Shown in pieces: positions 40,068 to 52,535 of a stretch of 64,000 nt of DNA; the first letter of the stretch is position 1; each line of letters opens with the position of its first letter. The stretch spans positions 7,501 through 71,500 of the forward strand of contig CAJNDS010000623.1 of NCBI GenBank assembly GCA_905221605.1, read 5' to 3'. Source of the stretch: Symbiodinium natans (taxonomy: Eukaryota; Sar; Dinophyceae; Suessiales; Symbiodiniaceae). The translations under genes were made by a program, and so were the position numbers. The notes beneath the pieces were generated by a model. It was given only the letters and a program-made list of their open reading frames with translations. It had not been told where the DNA came from and did no database searches.

Positions 40068-43000
40068 TCCCAGACCAAACCCGCACGCCCTAAGACCGCT
40101 CTTGGGCACTAGTGTTGTACCTTCTTCTGCTGGTTTTTAGAAGTTGTTGGTTTTGGTCGTTCCTTTGGCCTTCGTTTCATGCTCTCTCAAGGTAGCAGCT
40201 AGCGTTTGGGAATGGCATGTCTCATCTGCTCAACCCCCCTTGCCAGTTACTCCACCAGAAGCCCTCGCAAATGAACCTGTTTACTTTCCTACTCCGAAAC
40301 CCCACGCAAAACCCTGCACTGTACGGGAACAAGACCCCAACACACGCACGTCCCACTTCAGGCCCGTACCGTGGATCACTACAACCGCGGAATGGTCCTT
40401 TGCAAGCAGGCCAGGTGGTAGCTTTGGGGGACGGGGTTTTTGGCCACGTATATAGGCATTTGGGTTTTAGGACCAATCAAAGATCCTAGCATGCAAGGAA
40501 AATATGCGCCATGTTAATTCCGTCTGGACAAACCTTCGCCGGGGCGCGAGCGTGATTTGGACCCGAAACGAGCGCCGTGCCTTAGGCGAGAGCCGTGGAG
40601 CGTCGACGCACGACCTCCACCCAAAGCATTGGAACCCCCTGGTGTGGGGACAAGAACCAAAAGAAGGTAGTGCCGAAACCCAAGCCAGACCTCCGTTTTT
40701 TCACGCCCACAGGCTCAGCTGAATCCGCTTCTGCTAAGGGCTGGGCCCCCAGAGCGACTTGAGACTTTTAGGGGGGTTCGCTTGACGGTTTGGAGTTCAA
40801 ACTTGAGGCCTGCAGTTTGCAGTAAAGTTGGAGGTCCAGAGTTCTGCTGTGTTCAAGATGGCATCAGGGAGGAAATAGCGGAAGGAGCCTAAGCGCTAGC
40901 CCTACATATTCTGCTTGAAAAAAATCACATCACGCGGCCTAATAAGTTCCCAATACACTTGAACTCCAAGGAGCAGGGTTTCAACGTCTCAGGGCTATGG
41001 GCTTCAACAAGTAGTCCAGGCATTCTTGGGCTTTCAGAAGGACCCTGGTGTGGCTCTGTTGCAACAGCTTTCGCTTCAGCGTTCTTGCAATCTCACAGGG
41101 TCGACTTCGCCCCGTGGCCAAGGTCCGGCGCTCTGGTCAGCCGCAGGCCAGGATGCGCCACATAGCAGACATAGCATGGCCCAAGCATCTTTTTCTCTGG
41201 TCACGTTGGCATGCAGGTCGTTCAAGCCCAAAGTTTCAGTTCAACCACGACAACGTCCTAGTCTTTTTGAAGGGCCTGACCAATGCCGCCCTTAGCACCA
41301 CTAGAACCTATGCAGACTATTTTCGGACCACTCCACCCTTTCTTCTGGGCTTTCCATGACTCCATGAGCACTGGTCAGGCACTGCAGGTGCAGGTGCACA
41401 ACCTGAACCCCATGGAGGCCGGGCAATCACGACTTGAGCGTCATCCCTTGCCCTCACGGCCCCCACACTAGCCTGCTTCACTAAGATGTTTTGAGAGCAG
41501 GGTTGGGTCCGGTTCTCCAAAGGAATGCGATGACTGCCGAACCTCAAGAAGCAACACGTACCCACGATCTTAAACCCAAGCAAAAGCCCAACTCATAAAC
41601 CCCAAACATAGCCTCTTTTTTGCTCAGCTTGCTTCAGGCTCTGGTAGGTGTTCCTGGTTGGTTATCATTTTGCAATTGTGAGGTCGTTCCTTTCAAGAGA
41701 TATACCCTGGTGACGTCGGTTTCGGCTGGTGGGCACCAGCCCCACTGGTCGCCGGCCCTTCGGGTTAAGGCAACCGTGATGGGGTTGTTTAGCATCGATG
41801 GCTTTGGGTCGCAGTAGAACTGGGTACTCACTGCACTCACCCTCCATATCCTCTACTTATTTCAGAGTGTTTTCTAAATATTTGGCAAAGCCCCCTAACC
41901 CAAGACCCTAAACCCATCCCTATACCCGTCTCCCCCCTGATCGCTGTCACATCAATCGGTGCAGGCCTTTACCTCTCCATCACTTACTATGCTCTCGGCG
42001 CGCAGCCTCGGGGGTTTAGGGTTAAGGGCCGACTATGGCCGACTGTTGGATGATACTCGTGCAGATGGTCTTGAATGCTGAATAGTAACGCTTTTGGCAT
42101 GTTCCTACCCTGTCTTCAAGAGCAGTAGAGTCCTGAATGGTCCCCGAATAAACTCCCTCTCTTTCCCCCCCACGTTCCCGAGCAGAAGCCTTTGTCCCTC
42201 AAGCTTGGCCGATGGCGATGTGCGGCTAGTGGCTAACGGCCCGTGTTTGGTCAAGTTACTTGTCAAGTTTTTGAGCGTCTGAAATCCGAAACATGTCCTC
42301 TCAGGGGGCTTGCTGCCTAGAGTGTTGATGCAGTGTTGTGCTCCTCTTGTCAACTTGTAGGGCTGCCACATCACCCTCAAGCCCAGAACACCCCCCCCCC
42401 TCCCCCTCCCTAAACTGTAAACTTACTGAACCCGGAAAGACATCATTTCGGAGTCAAGAGTCCAATAGTTTACAACGTTGCCTCTCGTTGTTGCTGACAA
42501 ATCCGAAGCCTTCAGAGCTCCACAAAGTCTGAGCTCCCCTAAAATCTGGGATCCCCAAGAGCCCTAAACCTCAAAACCCCCAATTGCCTCTAAATCCCCT
42601 AACACAAACACTGCACTGCTTCTCTGCTTCCTAACAAAGATCTCTGAAACCTTTGCTGCAGGGCAATGGCGGCGTGAACCTCCTCCCGTGGAAGTCCTCG
42701 ATTCTTCTGCTGCCGCAGGCCAAAGGGAAGAGCAATAGCAGCAGCAACAGCTTGAGCAACAGGCACAGCAAGAACAGCAGCAACGTTTGGATTCAACGTT
42801 CCTGGCTATACTGGGCCACTCCCGACACAGTGAAGTACCCAGACAGCCCGAATTTCCGAAAGCCTGGAGCCCTAACCCTGAACCTCCGTAAACCCTAAAC
42901 CCGGGTGAGGATGTCGGGAATCACCTGCGTCGAAATCTGTGTCACCTCCACAGGTGCTAAGGGGCTCCATAGGCCTTCGCTAGACATGAAAGTCTCCTTG

Positions 43001-44822
43001 GTGTGATGGGGCAGGAACCGAGAGGTCATTCAGCCGAGTAATCCTGAACCCGCCGCCTTGCTTTCCTTGTCTGCGATGGGGTGTGACGAAGGGGAGGCAA
43101 AACCAATCTTGATGAGCAGGCTTGTCGGCTCCCAAAGGCCAGACACTCATCAACTGCCCATCCGACCAGGATGTTGCGTAGCAGCATGAAATGAATCAGC
43201 ATGCTCTCGGGCAATGAGGTGGCAACCGTGCCAGTTGTACAGGCGAATGCGGCGGGGGACCTGAAGCGATGCTTACACCGGCTGCCTGGCCGGCCTGGAG
43301 ACTCTTTCGCCAAGCGCGTCTCTAGCAACCTTGCTATTTGCGGCGTGAGAAATGCGCTTTGTATTGGTGAAAGCTGCAGCGCCTGCCAGTACATTCGATG
43401 GTTCGGCTGTAAATATCGCCAGGGTTTAGGGGATTCGGGTTTTAGGGCTCCGTGCCTGGATGCCCAGTGTGTGTTTGGGACACATCGGCCATGGATGCGC
43501 AGTCCACACGTATGCAAATTGTTGGGACAAGGATGCTCTCCAGTTGTTGCCGTAGCCTTGGTGGAGTCGTTCGGTTTCGACTCGGTCAGCTGCAACGCCT
43601 GTGTAGCATCGAGGGTTGTTGGTCTTTGCTTGTTCTCGAGTTCTCATACACACAGTGCGGTTTGCCAGCATGCGGATGCTCACATTCGCCGTCATTGCAA
43701 AGCATCTGCCTCTGCGGGAGGTGGACTTCAATTGCACAGCAGGCCGGGAAGCGGTGCAGTGTGGAGAGGTCCTGAGTCCACTTCAGGATATCTGGGTAGA
43801 TTTGCTGAAGCCCAGAAACCTGTCCCGAAAACCCCGACTGAACTGCTGCCTCGCCGGCCATGCCGAGCAGGCAACGATCGCAAGCCCAACCCGAAGGACG
43901 CTCCAAGACGGGTTGAATTGCGGGAAAGAGTTGAGCGTTTCGGGTGGAAAGGTCGTCCGCTCTCGCGTGGGCGTAGCGTTTGAAGGGCACGCATGAGATT
44001 TTGGGAATGAGGGCTTCTTCGAGCTCCGGCGGACGTATGGTGGGGACATGAGATCAGGGCGCACACACGGTTTTGGAGGACTTGGTGGCTACTGTTTCAG
44101 CACACTCCCTAGACAGAAGACACGGGCCGCTATGTGGCATACGTAAGCTTGCATCACCCGCAGTTTCCGAAGCCGTTGAGTGGTGCAATATTCACACAAT
44201 TCACTCCATGTCGGTGTCAGAGTTGCAGTTTGAAGTTGGGGCAAGCACGGGTTTGGACAGCTTTGCGCAACCTCCATCATCAAGCGGCCAGGTCGACAAG
44301 AAGAAGGGCCACCGAGCAAAGAACGCGATGGCTCCGCCCCTCGGCGAACCTATATGGGCTTTTTGCATTCTGCCACAGGCGTAGTTGTTTGGGTTTACAA
44401 TGTTGTCTCATTCTTCGAGCCGGGGGAGGTTTGAGCTGTATTTTCGTGCGAATGACCATGCACTCTACACCCTAAGTTGCTGAAGTTTAAGGCGAATCAG
44501 TGTGCATCTTGAGCAGTACCCTTGAGGCTCACACTTTATCATGCCTGCCTCAGGACGGCCTCGACAGCGGGAAGGAAACGACGAGGCTTCCGAAGCGTCG
44601 TCACGGTCACCCTGAAATGTGACGTCAAAATAGTCCAGTTGTGTGGACGTAGGTAGGTCTGGCAGTTGAAGTTTGTTGGTGGCATCCTTTGGCCTGGGAA
44701 CTGCGCGTATGGTGCTACAAGCAAGTCACCACAAGCCCTATTTGAGGCTGCTTGATCCCTGCCCCTAAACCTTCTGAACTCTTAACACGTTCTTAAAGCA
44801 TTCTGAAGACATTGTACAACAT
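40068..44822. other. No gene recognised
   Basis: Scattered frames up to 260 residues (43201-43983) lack recognisable motifs. Telomere remnants are short and sparse here. A gene with many short exons could be missed. Confidence 0.35.
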
Positions 44823-44848
44823 CCCCCCCCCCCCCCCCCCCCCCCCCC
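44823..44848 (+). repeat. Poly(C) run
   Basis: About 26 C. The exact number is likely uncertain. Confidence 0.9.
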
Positions 44849-45080
44849 AATGAAGCCGCAGTTGGTTCAGCTGCGGACTGTGGAAGCCCGAAACAGCAAA
44901 CTCTCACTCTCCAGTCTGTGTGTGGCGCCACCTTGTACCCAACCCCCGAAAAAGGGTAGCTTTGTCATGATATGGTTACTGGGCTGCTAAGAAGAACTGC
45001 CACCATGCATTGAGCGACTACGCACGGCGCGACTCTTCAACGCCCAAAAATCAGCAGCTCAATCCTCTCAAGCCATTTCT

Positions 45081-45179
45081 TGGGATGTTCACCCTTATAC
45101 TAGCAGTCCTTAACAAGGATACTAGTGTCCCCTAGTAAAATCCGAATCAAGGACTGTTAGTACAAAGGGGAACCTCCCG
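45081..45179. mobile_element. Small palindromic element, family A (copy 3)
   Basis: GGGATGTTCACCCTTATACT at the left; CAAGGACTGTTAGTACAAAG and GGGAACCTCCC at the right. More substitutions between arms than copies 1 and 2, so probably older. No clear target duplication. Confidence 0.6.
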
Positions 45180-46186
45180 AGCACCATCCCCCACATCCTC
45201 GGACGAGTGCTCCCCGAGGCTCTCCCACGGGCTCAAAGACCACTGCAGGGTCGATGGCGGCTCGGATCTCGGTGCGTCGTATTAGTTTGTGTTTGCAAAT
45301 GTTTGCGTTTGCGTGGTTTTTGTGTGCGTGTTGTAGGGGGCCTGTGGTTAGGCACGTGCAGTAGCGCATGCGGAGTCTGAGGGCGGAAGCCGTGAGACTC
45401 CAGAACAACAGCAGCCGCCAGCAGCACAGCGCACGTTAGATTAGTTCACAGCTGAACACAGCGGCCCCAACAGGCCCCATGTCATCGTAGGCTTCCACGA
45501 ACTTTTGTCAAAGGCACAGAGGCCTTGATGACACCCGAACGCCTCAGGGATGATAGGGGCCATCGGAGCCTGGATGGTGGTCTAGTGCTGCTCCACCCGA
45601 GCGTGATCCAGAATTTGTGCCCTGCGAGAGCCCATGCCATGGATGACTGCAACTTTGGGCGTTGCAATTATTCTGGACCATTCGGAAGCAGCCCAAAGCC
45701 TGCTTTCTGAACTGGTCGAGAGCAGCAAGCCTCACTTGAGGAAGGACTTGCAGGCGCGTTGCCTAAAGTGAACCCCTTCGCATCTAGAATCCCGACCCCG
45801 CTATTACTCGTACAGCATCGGAAAGCCCAAGTTGGAGCCATTAGCAAGACCAAACGCCCTATTGTTCTGAGAGACAGAAAGATACAGTGCTTGCGACATT
45901 CATTGAGCGCAGTTAAGTACAACATGACAACATGTTCCGGGTCAGAACCAGTACCATTCGCATTATGCCAGCTACATAGTGTTTATGACTGGTCGGCCTT
46001 TTCTCGAGTCTAGTGTGTTTGTTCCTATGGTCGGCAGCTTGGGTTTTTCTTGGCAGGGTTGGCGCCTGGTCCTCTTTTTGGTCCCATGGTCGTCTTGGTC
46101 TCATGGTCCTCTGGCCTCTGGTTGTCCGATCCCCGTCCCGCGAACCCCTGGCTTCTATTCTCGCCGAATCACCTGGTAGATCGAAA
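45180..46186. other. No gene recognised
   Basis: No conserved coding motif. Confidence 0.45.
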
Positions 46187-46304
46187 GGGTGTAAATTAAC
46201 ACCCGAAACCAATTTGCACCCAAAAACGGGTGCAATTTACTTTGTCGCAAACTTGGGGGGGGTGGGGGGGGGGGGGGGGGGGGGGGGGGTGTAAATTTAC
46301 ACCT
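46187..46304. other. Palindrome cluster around a G run
   Basis: GGGTGTAAATTAACACCC (46187-46204), then GCACCC...GGGTGC arms (46216-46233), then about 26 G (46264-46289), then GGTGTAAATTTACACC (46288-46303). The same TGTAAATT-type palindrome stands on both sides of the G run. Confidence 0.8.
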
Positions 46305-47865
46305 TCAATTCACACCCCGGGGTCTACATTTTTTTGTTTCCCGCAACAAAAGTGTATACATTTTTCTATTTGTCCCTGCAAGACTGAGGACTCTCGGTTT
46401 CCAGGATAGATACACATGTAGCAAAAACGCATCTGGTCAATTTCATCCCCCACCCTCCACCGTTTCTTCTCGGAGGCCTTCGCACACTGCTTCCCTGACG
46501 ACTATCCTTTCGGCTACCGTAGCCAGGTTGCGCAGCACTCGTTTGCATTCTTTTTTGCAGGTTGCTAGTAGGGGGAAGAATCATGTAGACGAATCCTTTC
46601 CCGATAAGCGGTGATTTTTCTCTGAGCCCTACTCTGGATTTACATGAAACCTTTGCTCCGTCGAGTGCGGGAGCCTAGGAAAGTGCTGTCGGGATCAATA
46701 CACCCCGTGGTTCAAAGAACACATGGAAGAAGTCTGCTGGGATGTGGTTGCGAGCATTACCTTTCAGAGACTTGGCGCTTTGGAGGACTAGAAGGAGCGT
46801 GCTATTCTTAGCAGGGCTGGGCTGAACTCAAGACTTGAAACCGTGCTAAACCCTAACCCTAAATCCGTGCACCTTGTGGTGGGGGGTTTGGGGTTTTGGC
46901 TTGGGGCAGTTGCTTGCTACTTCCAACGGTGCGTACAAACTGAACCTCTCAAACTCCAGTTGAGGAATTGCTGTGTCTTCAAGTTCGGCCCCGAACTTCG
47001 AGGTGCGGAGATTTTGTCTTTAGGGGTTAGGGTTTAGGCGGGTTTAGGGTTTAGGGTCGTTTCGAGTTTTTAGGGCTCAGGATTCCAGATGTGTTCAGGC
47101 CTTCCCTTCCCTGGTCACGAAGTCGCGCCACTTGCACCTGCGGAGTTTGACCTTTCTGTGGGCCGCCTGCGCTTGAGGCCAGGGTTTTGGGTTTAGGGTT
47201 TAGGGTTTATTGTTTAGGGTTTAGGCGGTTTAGGGTCCAGGGTTTAGGGCGCCCCTTTTTAGGGATCCTGGGCTTGAGTTTTCCTTGACGCAGCTTGAGC
47301 GTCCTTGAACACCGAGGTCCAGCCTGGATGCCCGGCCCGAGGAGGCCGTGGAAAGCTTTTGGCCTGGCGGCTGGAGTCTGGGTCATTGTTGAAGATCAAA
47401 TTACGTTTTCGTTCAATATTATCCCAACTATGGTTCAGGAGTCCTGGCCTACACCTACAACCTTAAGAGCTGTTGTTGTGAGGTCAGTATTTTGAAAGGT
47501 TTGGCAGAGTTGCCAAAGGGGGCGAGGATTTGAGGCTTCCAGGGTTGTGGCCCTCCAGGCCTCCAGGCATTGAGCTTCATGTTCGGGTCACGGTGCTTGT
47601 GGCACAATCCCCTAAACCCAAAAGCCTGAACTCTAAACCCTGAACCCTAGTCATGCTGCAACCTTAGACGGCTCTCGACCTTTTTTTAAGGATTTACGCA
47701 CAGCTGGCCGCAGACCTCCCGACAGCGATCCAGGACTGCACAGGTTTCGGCTGGGTGGCCGGAGCACAGGCGGCACGCGGTTTGTTGTGGCTTCGAGAGT
47801 TTGCTTCATAGACTCATAATGTTCAGGGAGGTTTTGGAGTCTGTCAAGGGCATCCAGCAGATGAG
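46305..47865. other. No gene recognised; telomere-like tracts 46843-46862, 47021-47060, 47181-47250
   Basis: Three TTTAGGG/CCCTAAA tracts. The last two share the junction TTTAGGCGG followed by TTTAGGGT, suggesting a local duplication. Confidence 0.6.
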
Positions 47866-48422
47866 ATGGCAAAGTTTCCTGGCAGAGCTTTTCCTGGGAG
47901 GCCCTGCAGCCTCTTCGTGGAGGTTCTCTTCGGATCCTCGACGTCAGCTGTGGGCTCGGATTGAGTTCTATTGCTGCAGCCCGGGCTGGCCACAACGTCA
48001 CGGCCACGGAAGTGTCGCTGGACTTGCTCCGGGTGGCGGGCCGAAACGCGCAAAGGAATCGCGCGCGGCTGCGTCTGCAGCGATGGGACTTGTTGAGAGC
48101 CGCGCCAGCTTCTTCCGCACATCTGCCACAACTTCCGCTGTACGACCTCTGTTTGGTGGACATCGGCTTCGCAAACGAGCGCTTCCGGGCGGCGCAGCTG
48201 GGCTTGGATGTTGAGGGCAAGCCCACCGTGGAGGCGGTTCTGGCAAGAACGCTCCGGCAGTTGCGGCAGCTGGGAGGCTGTCGGCTTCATGCCTTTATTG
48301 GGAGTACCATTGTTCATGAAGCCCATGGCGTCCATGGGATCTATGAACATGGCGACGTTGCATTTGCAAACTTTACCGCGGAGCTGCTTCGTCGCCCAGA
48401 TCCACAAGCAAAGGTTTCTTGA
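47866..48422 (+). CDS. Class I SAM-dependent methyltransferase-like coding segment
   Basis: The frame is open from a stop at 47862 to a TGA at 48420. It includes LRILDVSCGLGLSSIAAARA, a good match to motif I (a glycine-rich loop after a hydrophobic strand ending in Asp) of class I methyltransferases. This is followed by NVTATEVSLDLLRVAGRNAQ, with the acidic residue after strand 2 that holds the cofactor ribose. LYDLCLVDIGFANERF sits where motif IV is expected. The substrate cannot be told. No ATG precedes motif I in this frame; CCAGCAG|ATGAGATGG at 47855-47870 could include a splice acceptor, so this may be the 3' exon of a longer gene, or a fragment. It is the best host coding candidate in the window. 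Confidence 0.55.
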
Positions 48423-49588
48423 AGTCCAGGCCGTCCGTAAGGACCGAAGCCCGGAAAGTGTTCTCCACTCTATAAACCGACAGTGGCCCATGAGCCCCAT
48501 GAGCCCCATTTAAAGCCCTCCCTCTTACATCTTGGCAGCTTGGCACCCTCAGCCCTCAGCCAAGGTGGGTTGGCGAAGTTGGGAGCCGGGATGCGGCAGG
48601 CAGTGGTGAGTCCGCTGGGTTGGCTCGAAACTGGGCTGGAAGGCTTGCGCTTGCGAGGGTTTTCAGGCTGGTTTGGGTGTGAGGGGGGGGTGGGGAGGTT
48701 TCCTCTTTTTTTTCTCGAAATTCCCCGAATTCTATCTACCTGGAAATAGCAAAAAGTGTGATCCCAGTTTCCCCTCCCCCGTCCACGACCTGAAGCTGCG
48801 GAAGCTGCGTGCCAGCCCAGGAGCGAGTGGGATGGACACCACCCATTTGGCACCACTTGATCCTGTGGTAGAAAAGGATGGTCCGAACAGGGCTTGCAGG
48901 GCTTTAGAAGGCTTTGGAAGCACATGCCGCAGGGTGCTGGAGAGGTATCGAACACCTGAAGCCCACCCTATAAAGCTTTGTGAAGCGCATGCGAAGCCCC
49001 TATGACGCACCAGGGAGGTATTCTGTTTCTTGGCCCGTCGTGGGGGGTGTGGGATTTCGGGCGTAGTATTCCTTCAGCGTCCTTGGTGTTTGTGGGTGCA
49101 GGCTTTTTTCCTGACCCAATCTGAAACTCCAAAGTCTCGGAAAGCCCAAGCGCTGCCAGACTTTGGAGGTCAGGAGGCCTCTTTTGCAAAAGTTGCAACC
49201 GGTGACTCTCGTGAACCTGAGGTGCCATGTTCTTTGCATGTAGACTGAGGACTATCATAGACTCTGTCAGAAGGACCCTTGCAGTCCTCAAGGTCCCAAT
49301 CCCCTGCTGTAACAACACCCTGGAACTTGCTAACGCCTTTAGCCAGAATCAAGCTTCAACAACTGATAAAACCGATCTCCATCAAAATCCGCCAGCCTTA
49401 AACTCTTTGCTGCCCAAGGTCGCGAATGTGTCCTCAGAGGACCGGCGGTTGTGAGGGCCCGGGTGCGGGTTGCGGATTTTGCTTGTTGCGAGTCCCTGCT
49501 CCAATTTCATGGCTCCGAGGTGGTTGTATATAAGGAGGCTTCTAGACGAGTACTTGTTGCACCAGCAAATCAGTTCTTGCCGTGTCCT
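48423..49588. other. No gene recognised
   Basis: Open frames on both strands up to about 160 residues, none with a recognisable motif. Confidence 0.4.
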
Positions 49589-49621
49589 GAACCCTAAAAA
49601 ACCCTAAGCTATTAATAACCG

Positions 49622-49688
49622 GAAGAAGAAGAAGAAGAATAATAAGAATAAGAATAGGAATAGGAATAAGAATAAGAATAATAAGCTA
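49622..49688 (+). repeat. (AAG/AAT)n microsatellite
   Basis: GAAGAAGAAGAAG passing into AATAAGAAT and AATAGGAAT units. It lies just before the 53-bp array. Confidence 0.92.
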
Positions 49689-49794
49689 TCAACTCCGAAT
49701 CTGGAAGCAGGCAATATCACCAGGGGCAGCCGTCGACCAAAGCCAAGGTACCTCAAGCCGTACAAGAAAAAGAGGACATCATCCAGCGAAGCAC

Positions 49795-51592
49795 CCAGCC
49801 CAAATTGCGACAGAATGCCAAGTTCCAAGCCAAATTGTAACAGAAAGCCGGTGCGGTCAACCAGCCAGCACCAAGTTCCAAGCCAAATTGAAACAAAAAG
49901 CTGGTGCGGGCCACCAGCCCGCACCAAGTTCCAAGCCAAATTGTAACAGCAAGCTGCTGCGGGCCACCAGCCCGCACCAAGTTCCAAGCCAAATTGTAAC
50001 AGCAAGCTGGTGCGGGCCACCAGCCCGCACCAAGTTCCAAGCCAAATTGTAACAGAAAGCTGGCGTGGGCCACCAGCCAGCACCAAGTTCCAAGCCAAAT
50101 TGAAACAAAAAGCTGGTGCGGGCCACCAGCCCGCACCAAGTTCCAAGCCAAATTGTAACAGCAAGCTGGTGCGGGCCACCAGCCCGCACCAAGTTCCAAG
50201 CCAAATTGTAACAGCAAGCTGGTGCGGGCCACCAGCCCGCACCAAGTTCCAAGCCAAATTGTAACAGAAAGCTGGCGCGGGCCACCAGCCAGCACCAAGT
50301 TCCAAGCCAAATTGAAACCAGAAGCTGGTGCGGGCCACCAGCCCGCACCAAGCTCCAAGCCAAATTGTAACAGCAAGCTGGTGCGGGCCACCAGCCCGCA
50401 CCAAGTTCCAAGCCAAATTGTAACAGCAAGCTGGTGCGGGCCACCAGCCCGCACCAAGTTCCAAGCCAAATTGTAACAGAAAGCTGGTGCGGGCCACCAG
50501 CCCGCACCAAGTTCCAAGCCAAATTGTAACAGAAAGCTGGTGCGGGCCACCAGCCCGCACCAAGTTCCAAGCCAAATTGTAACAGAAAGCTGGTGCGGGC
50601 CACCAGCCCGCACCAAGTTCCAAGCCAAATTGTAACAGCAAGCTGCTGCGGGCCACCAGCCCGCACCAAGTTCCAAGCCAAATTGTAACAGCAAGCTGGT
50701 GCGGGCCACCAGGCCGCACCAAGTTCCAAGCCAAATTGTAACAGCAAGCTGGTGCGGGCCACCAGCCCGCACCAAGTTCCAAACCAAATTGTAACAGCAA
50801 GCTGCTGCGGGCCACCAGCTCGCACCAAGTTCCAAGCCAAATTGTAACAGAAAGTTGGTGCGGGCCACCGGCCCGCACCAAGTTCCAAGCCAAATTGTAA
50901 CAGCAAGCTGCTGCGGGCCACCAGCCCGCACCAAGTTCCAAGCCAAATTGCGACAGCAAGCTGCTGCGGGCCACCAGCCCGCACCAAGTTCCAAGCCAAA
51001 TTGTAACATCAAGCTGGTGCGGGCCACCAGCCCGCACCAAGTTCCAAGCCAAATGGTAACAGAAAGCGGGTGCGGGCCACCAGCCCGCACCAAGTTCCAA
51101 GCCAAATTGTAACAGCAAGCTGGTGCGGGCCACCAGCCCGCACCAAGTTCCAAGCCAAAATTGAAACACAAAGCTGGTGCGGGCCACCAGCCCGCACCGA
51201 GTTCCAAGCCAAATTGTAACAGCAAGCTGGTGCGGGCCACCAGGCCGCACCAAGTTCCAAGCCAAATTGTAACAGAAAGCTAGTGCGGGCCACCCGCCCG
51301 CACCAAGTTCCAAGCCAAATTGTAACAGAAAGCTGGTGCGGGCCACCAGAACAAGCTGGTGCGGGCCACCAGGCCGCACCAAGTTCCAAGCCAAATTGTA
51401 ACAGAAAGCTGGTGCGGGCCAGCCCGCACCAAGTTCCAAGCCAAATTGTAACAGCAAGCTGGTGCGGGCCACCAGCCCGCACCAAGTTCCAAGCCAAATT
51501 GTAACAGAAAGCTGGTGCGGGCCACCAGCCCGCACCAAGTTCCAAGCCAAGTTGCAACAGCAAGCTGGTGCGGGCCACCAGCCCGCACCAAG
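49795..51592 (+). repeat. 53-bp minisatellite, array 1 (~34 units)
   Basis: Unit: CAAGTTCCAAGCCAAATTG, then TAACAGCAAGCT, then GGTGCGGGCCACCAGCCCGC, then AC. Each unit contains a perfect 10-bp-stem hairpin (TGGTGCGGGC-CACCA-GCCCGCACCA). The minus-strand unit has no stop in any frame, so three overlapping frames of hundreds of codons cross the array. Variants recur in blocks (CAGCAAG versus CAGAAAG, GAAACAAAAAG, CCAGGCCGCAC). Confidence 0.98.
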
Positions 51593-51716
51593 GGGGCAGG
51601 AGTGGGGGTGTCATTTCTTCCAAACGAACGGCGGATGCAACGCGAACTGGACACTAGCCCGGAAACGACGTGTTCTAGGGCTGCAACGCAAGCCCGCCTG
51701 CCCCCTGTCCTCCCTC

Positions 51717-51975
51717 ACCAGCTTGCTGTTAAAAATTTGGCTTGGAACTTGGTGCGGGCTGGTGGCCCGCGCCCGCTTTCTGTTACAATTTGGCTTGGAA
51801 CTTGGTGGGCCCGCGCCAGCTTTCTGTTAGAACTTGGTGCGGGCGGGTGGCCCGCACTAGCTTTCTGTTACAATTTGGCTTGGAACTTGGTGCGGGCTGG
51901 TGGCCCGTGCCCGCTTTCTGTTAGGAACTTGGTGGGCCCGCGCCAGCTTTCTGTTTCAATTTGGCTCGGAAGCCC
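51717..51975 (-). repeat. Inverted 53-bp minisatellite units (copy A)
   Basis: About five partly deleted units in reverse orientation (TTTGGCTTGGAACTTGGTGC), facing array 1 across a spacer of about 125 bp. Together they form a long imperfect palindrome. Confidence 0.92.
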
Positions 51976-52040
51976 CCCCGCCTCACCTCTTGCCCTTTAC
52001 CTCATCCCAGCATCCAGGATCCGTTAGGTGGCCAGAAGTA

Positions 52041-52122
52041 TGTCACCTTATTGCTCGAGCCCACGCGCACTTGCGTGCAGTGGATCTTAAGTCCACCCCC
52101 TTAACCACTCGGGCAAACTGAC
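52041..52122 (-). pseudogene. tRNA-Leu(UAA) pseudogene
   Basis: Keeps GCCCGAGTGGTTAAGG (A box), the GGACTTAAGATCC anticodon arm and the long variable arm. The T arm reads GTGGGCTCGAGCAATAA instead of closing with CCCAC, and the 3' acceptor strand (GGTGAC) no longer pairs with GTCAGTT. Confidence 0.8.
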
Positions 52123-52447
52123 TGTGTCCTAAAGGCTACTTCCCTCCCTCCCAGCAAAGAAACACTCCAGATAGAGCGCGCCATCAGTTTGAAATTTTAG
52201 ATGAATTTGCTTGTGAACAGGCAAAAGAGGCAGTGCAGCAAATTCACCGTTTGTAGGAGCTGAGAAAATCAAGTTTTGTGGATGGGATGCGCTTTGGGGG
52301 GAAAAACTTTAATTAGAGGATGTTTGCTGGCCGCACACGGATCAAGTGCCTTGCGATGTGAGCAAACACGCAGTCCCTCTTGTGCGCCTGAGGTCAGAAA
52401 AGTCCCTGTCAGTCATACAAGAGTGTGTGCTGGAGGCAGGATCCCAA

Positions 52448-52535
52448 GTTCCTTTAGCTCAGTGGTTAGAGCCATCAGTGGTTAGAGCGATGGTCTTATG
52501 AGCCATAGGTCGCGGGCTCAAACCCCGCAAGGAAC
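52448..52535 (+). pseudogene. tRNA-Ile-like pseudogene with 16-bp D-arm duplication
   Basis: Same as the intact copy at 53709 except that CATCAGTGGTTAGAGC, a partial copy of the D arm, is inserted after GAGC. The resulting 88-nt sequence cannot form a normal D arm. Confidence 0.82.

Noticed and set aside
43201-43983. 260-codon plus-strand frame
   Set aside because: No recognisable motif and competing frames on the other strand; treated as chance.
49604-51550. Minus-strand open frames of 380-648 codons over minisatellite array 1
   Set aside because: All three phases are open because the 53-bp unit lacks stop codons on that strand. The peptide is a permuted 53-residue repeat with no domain or start context.
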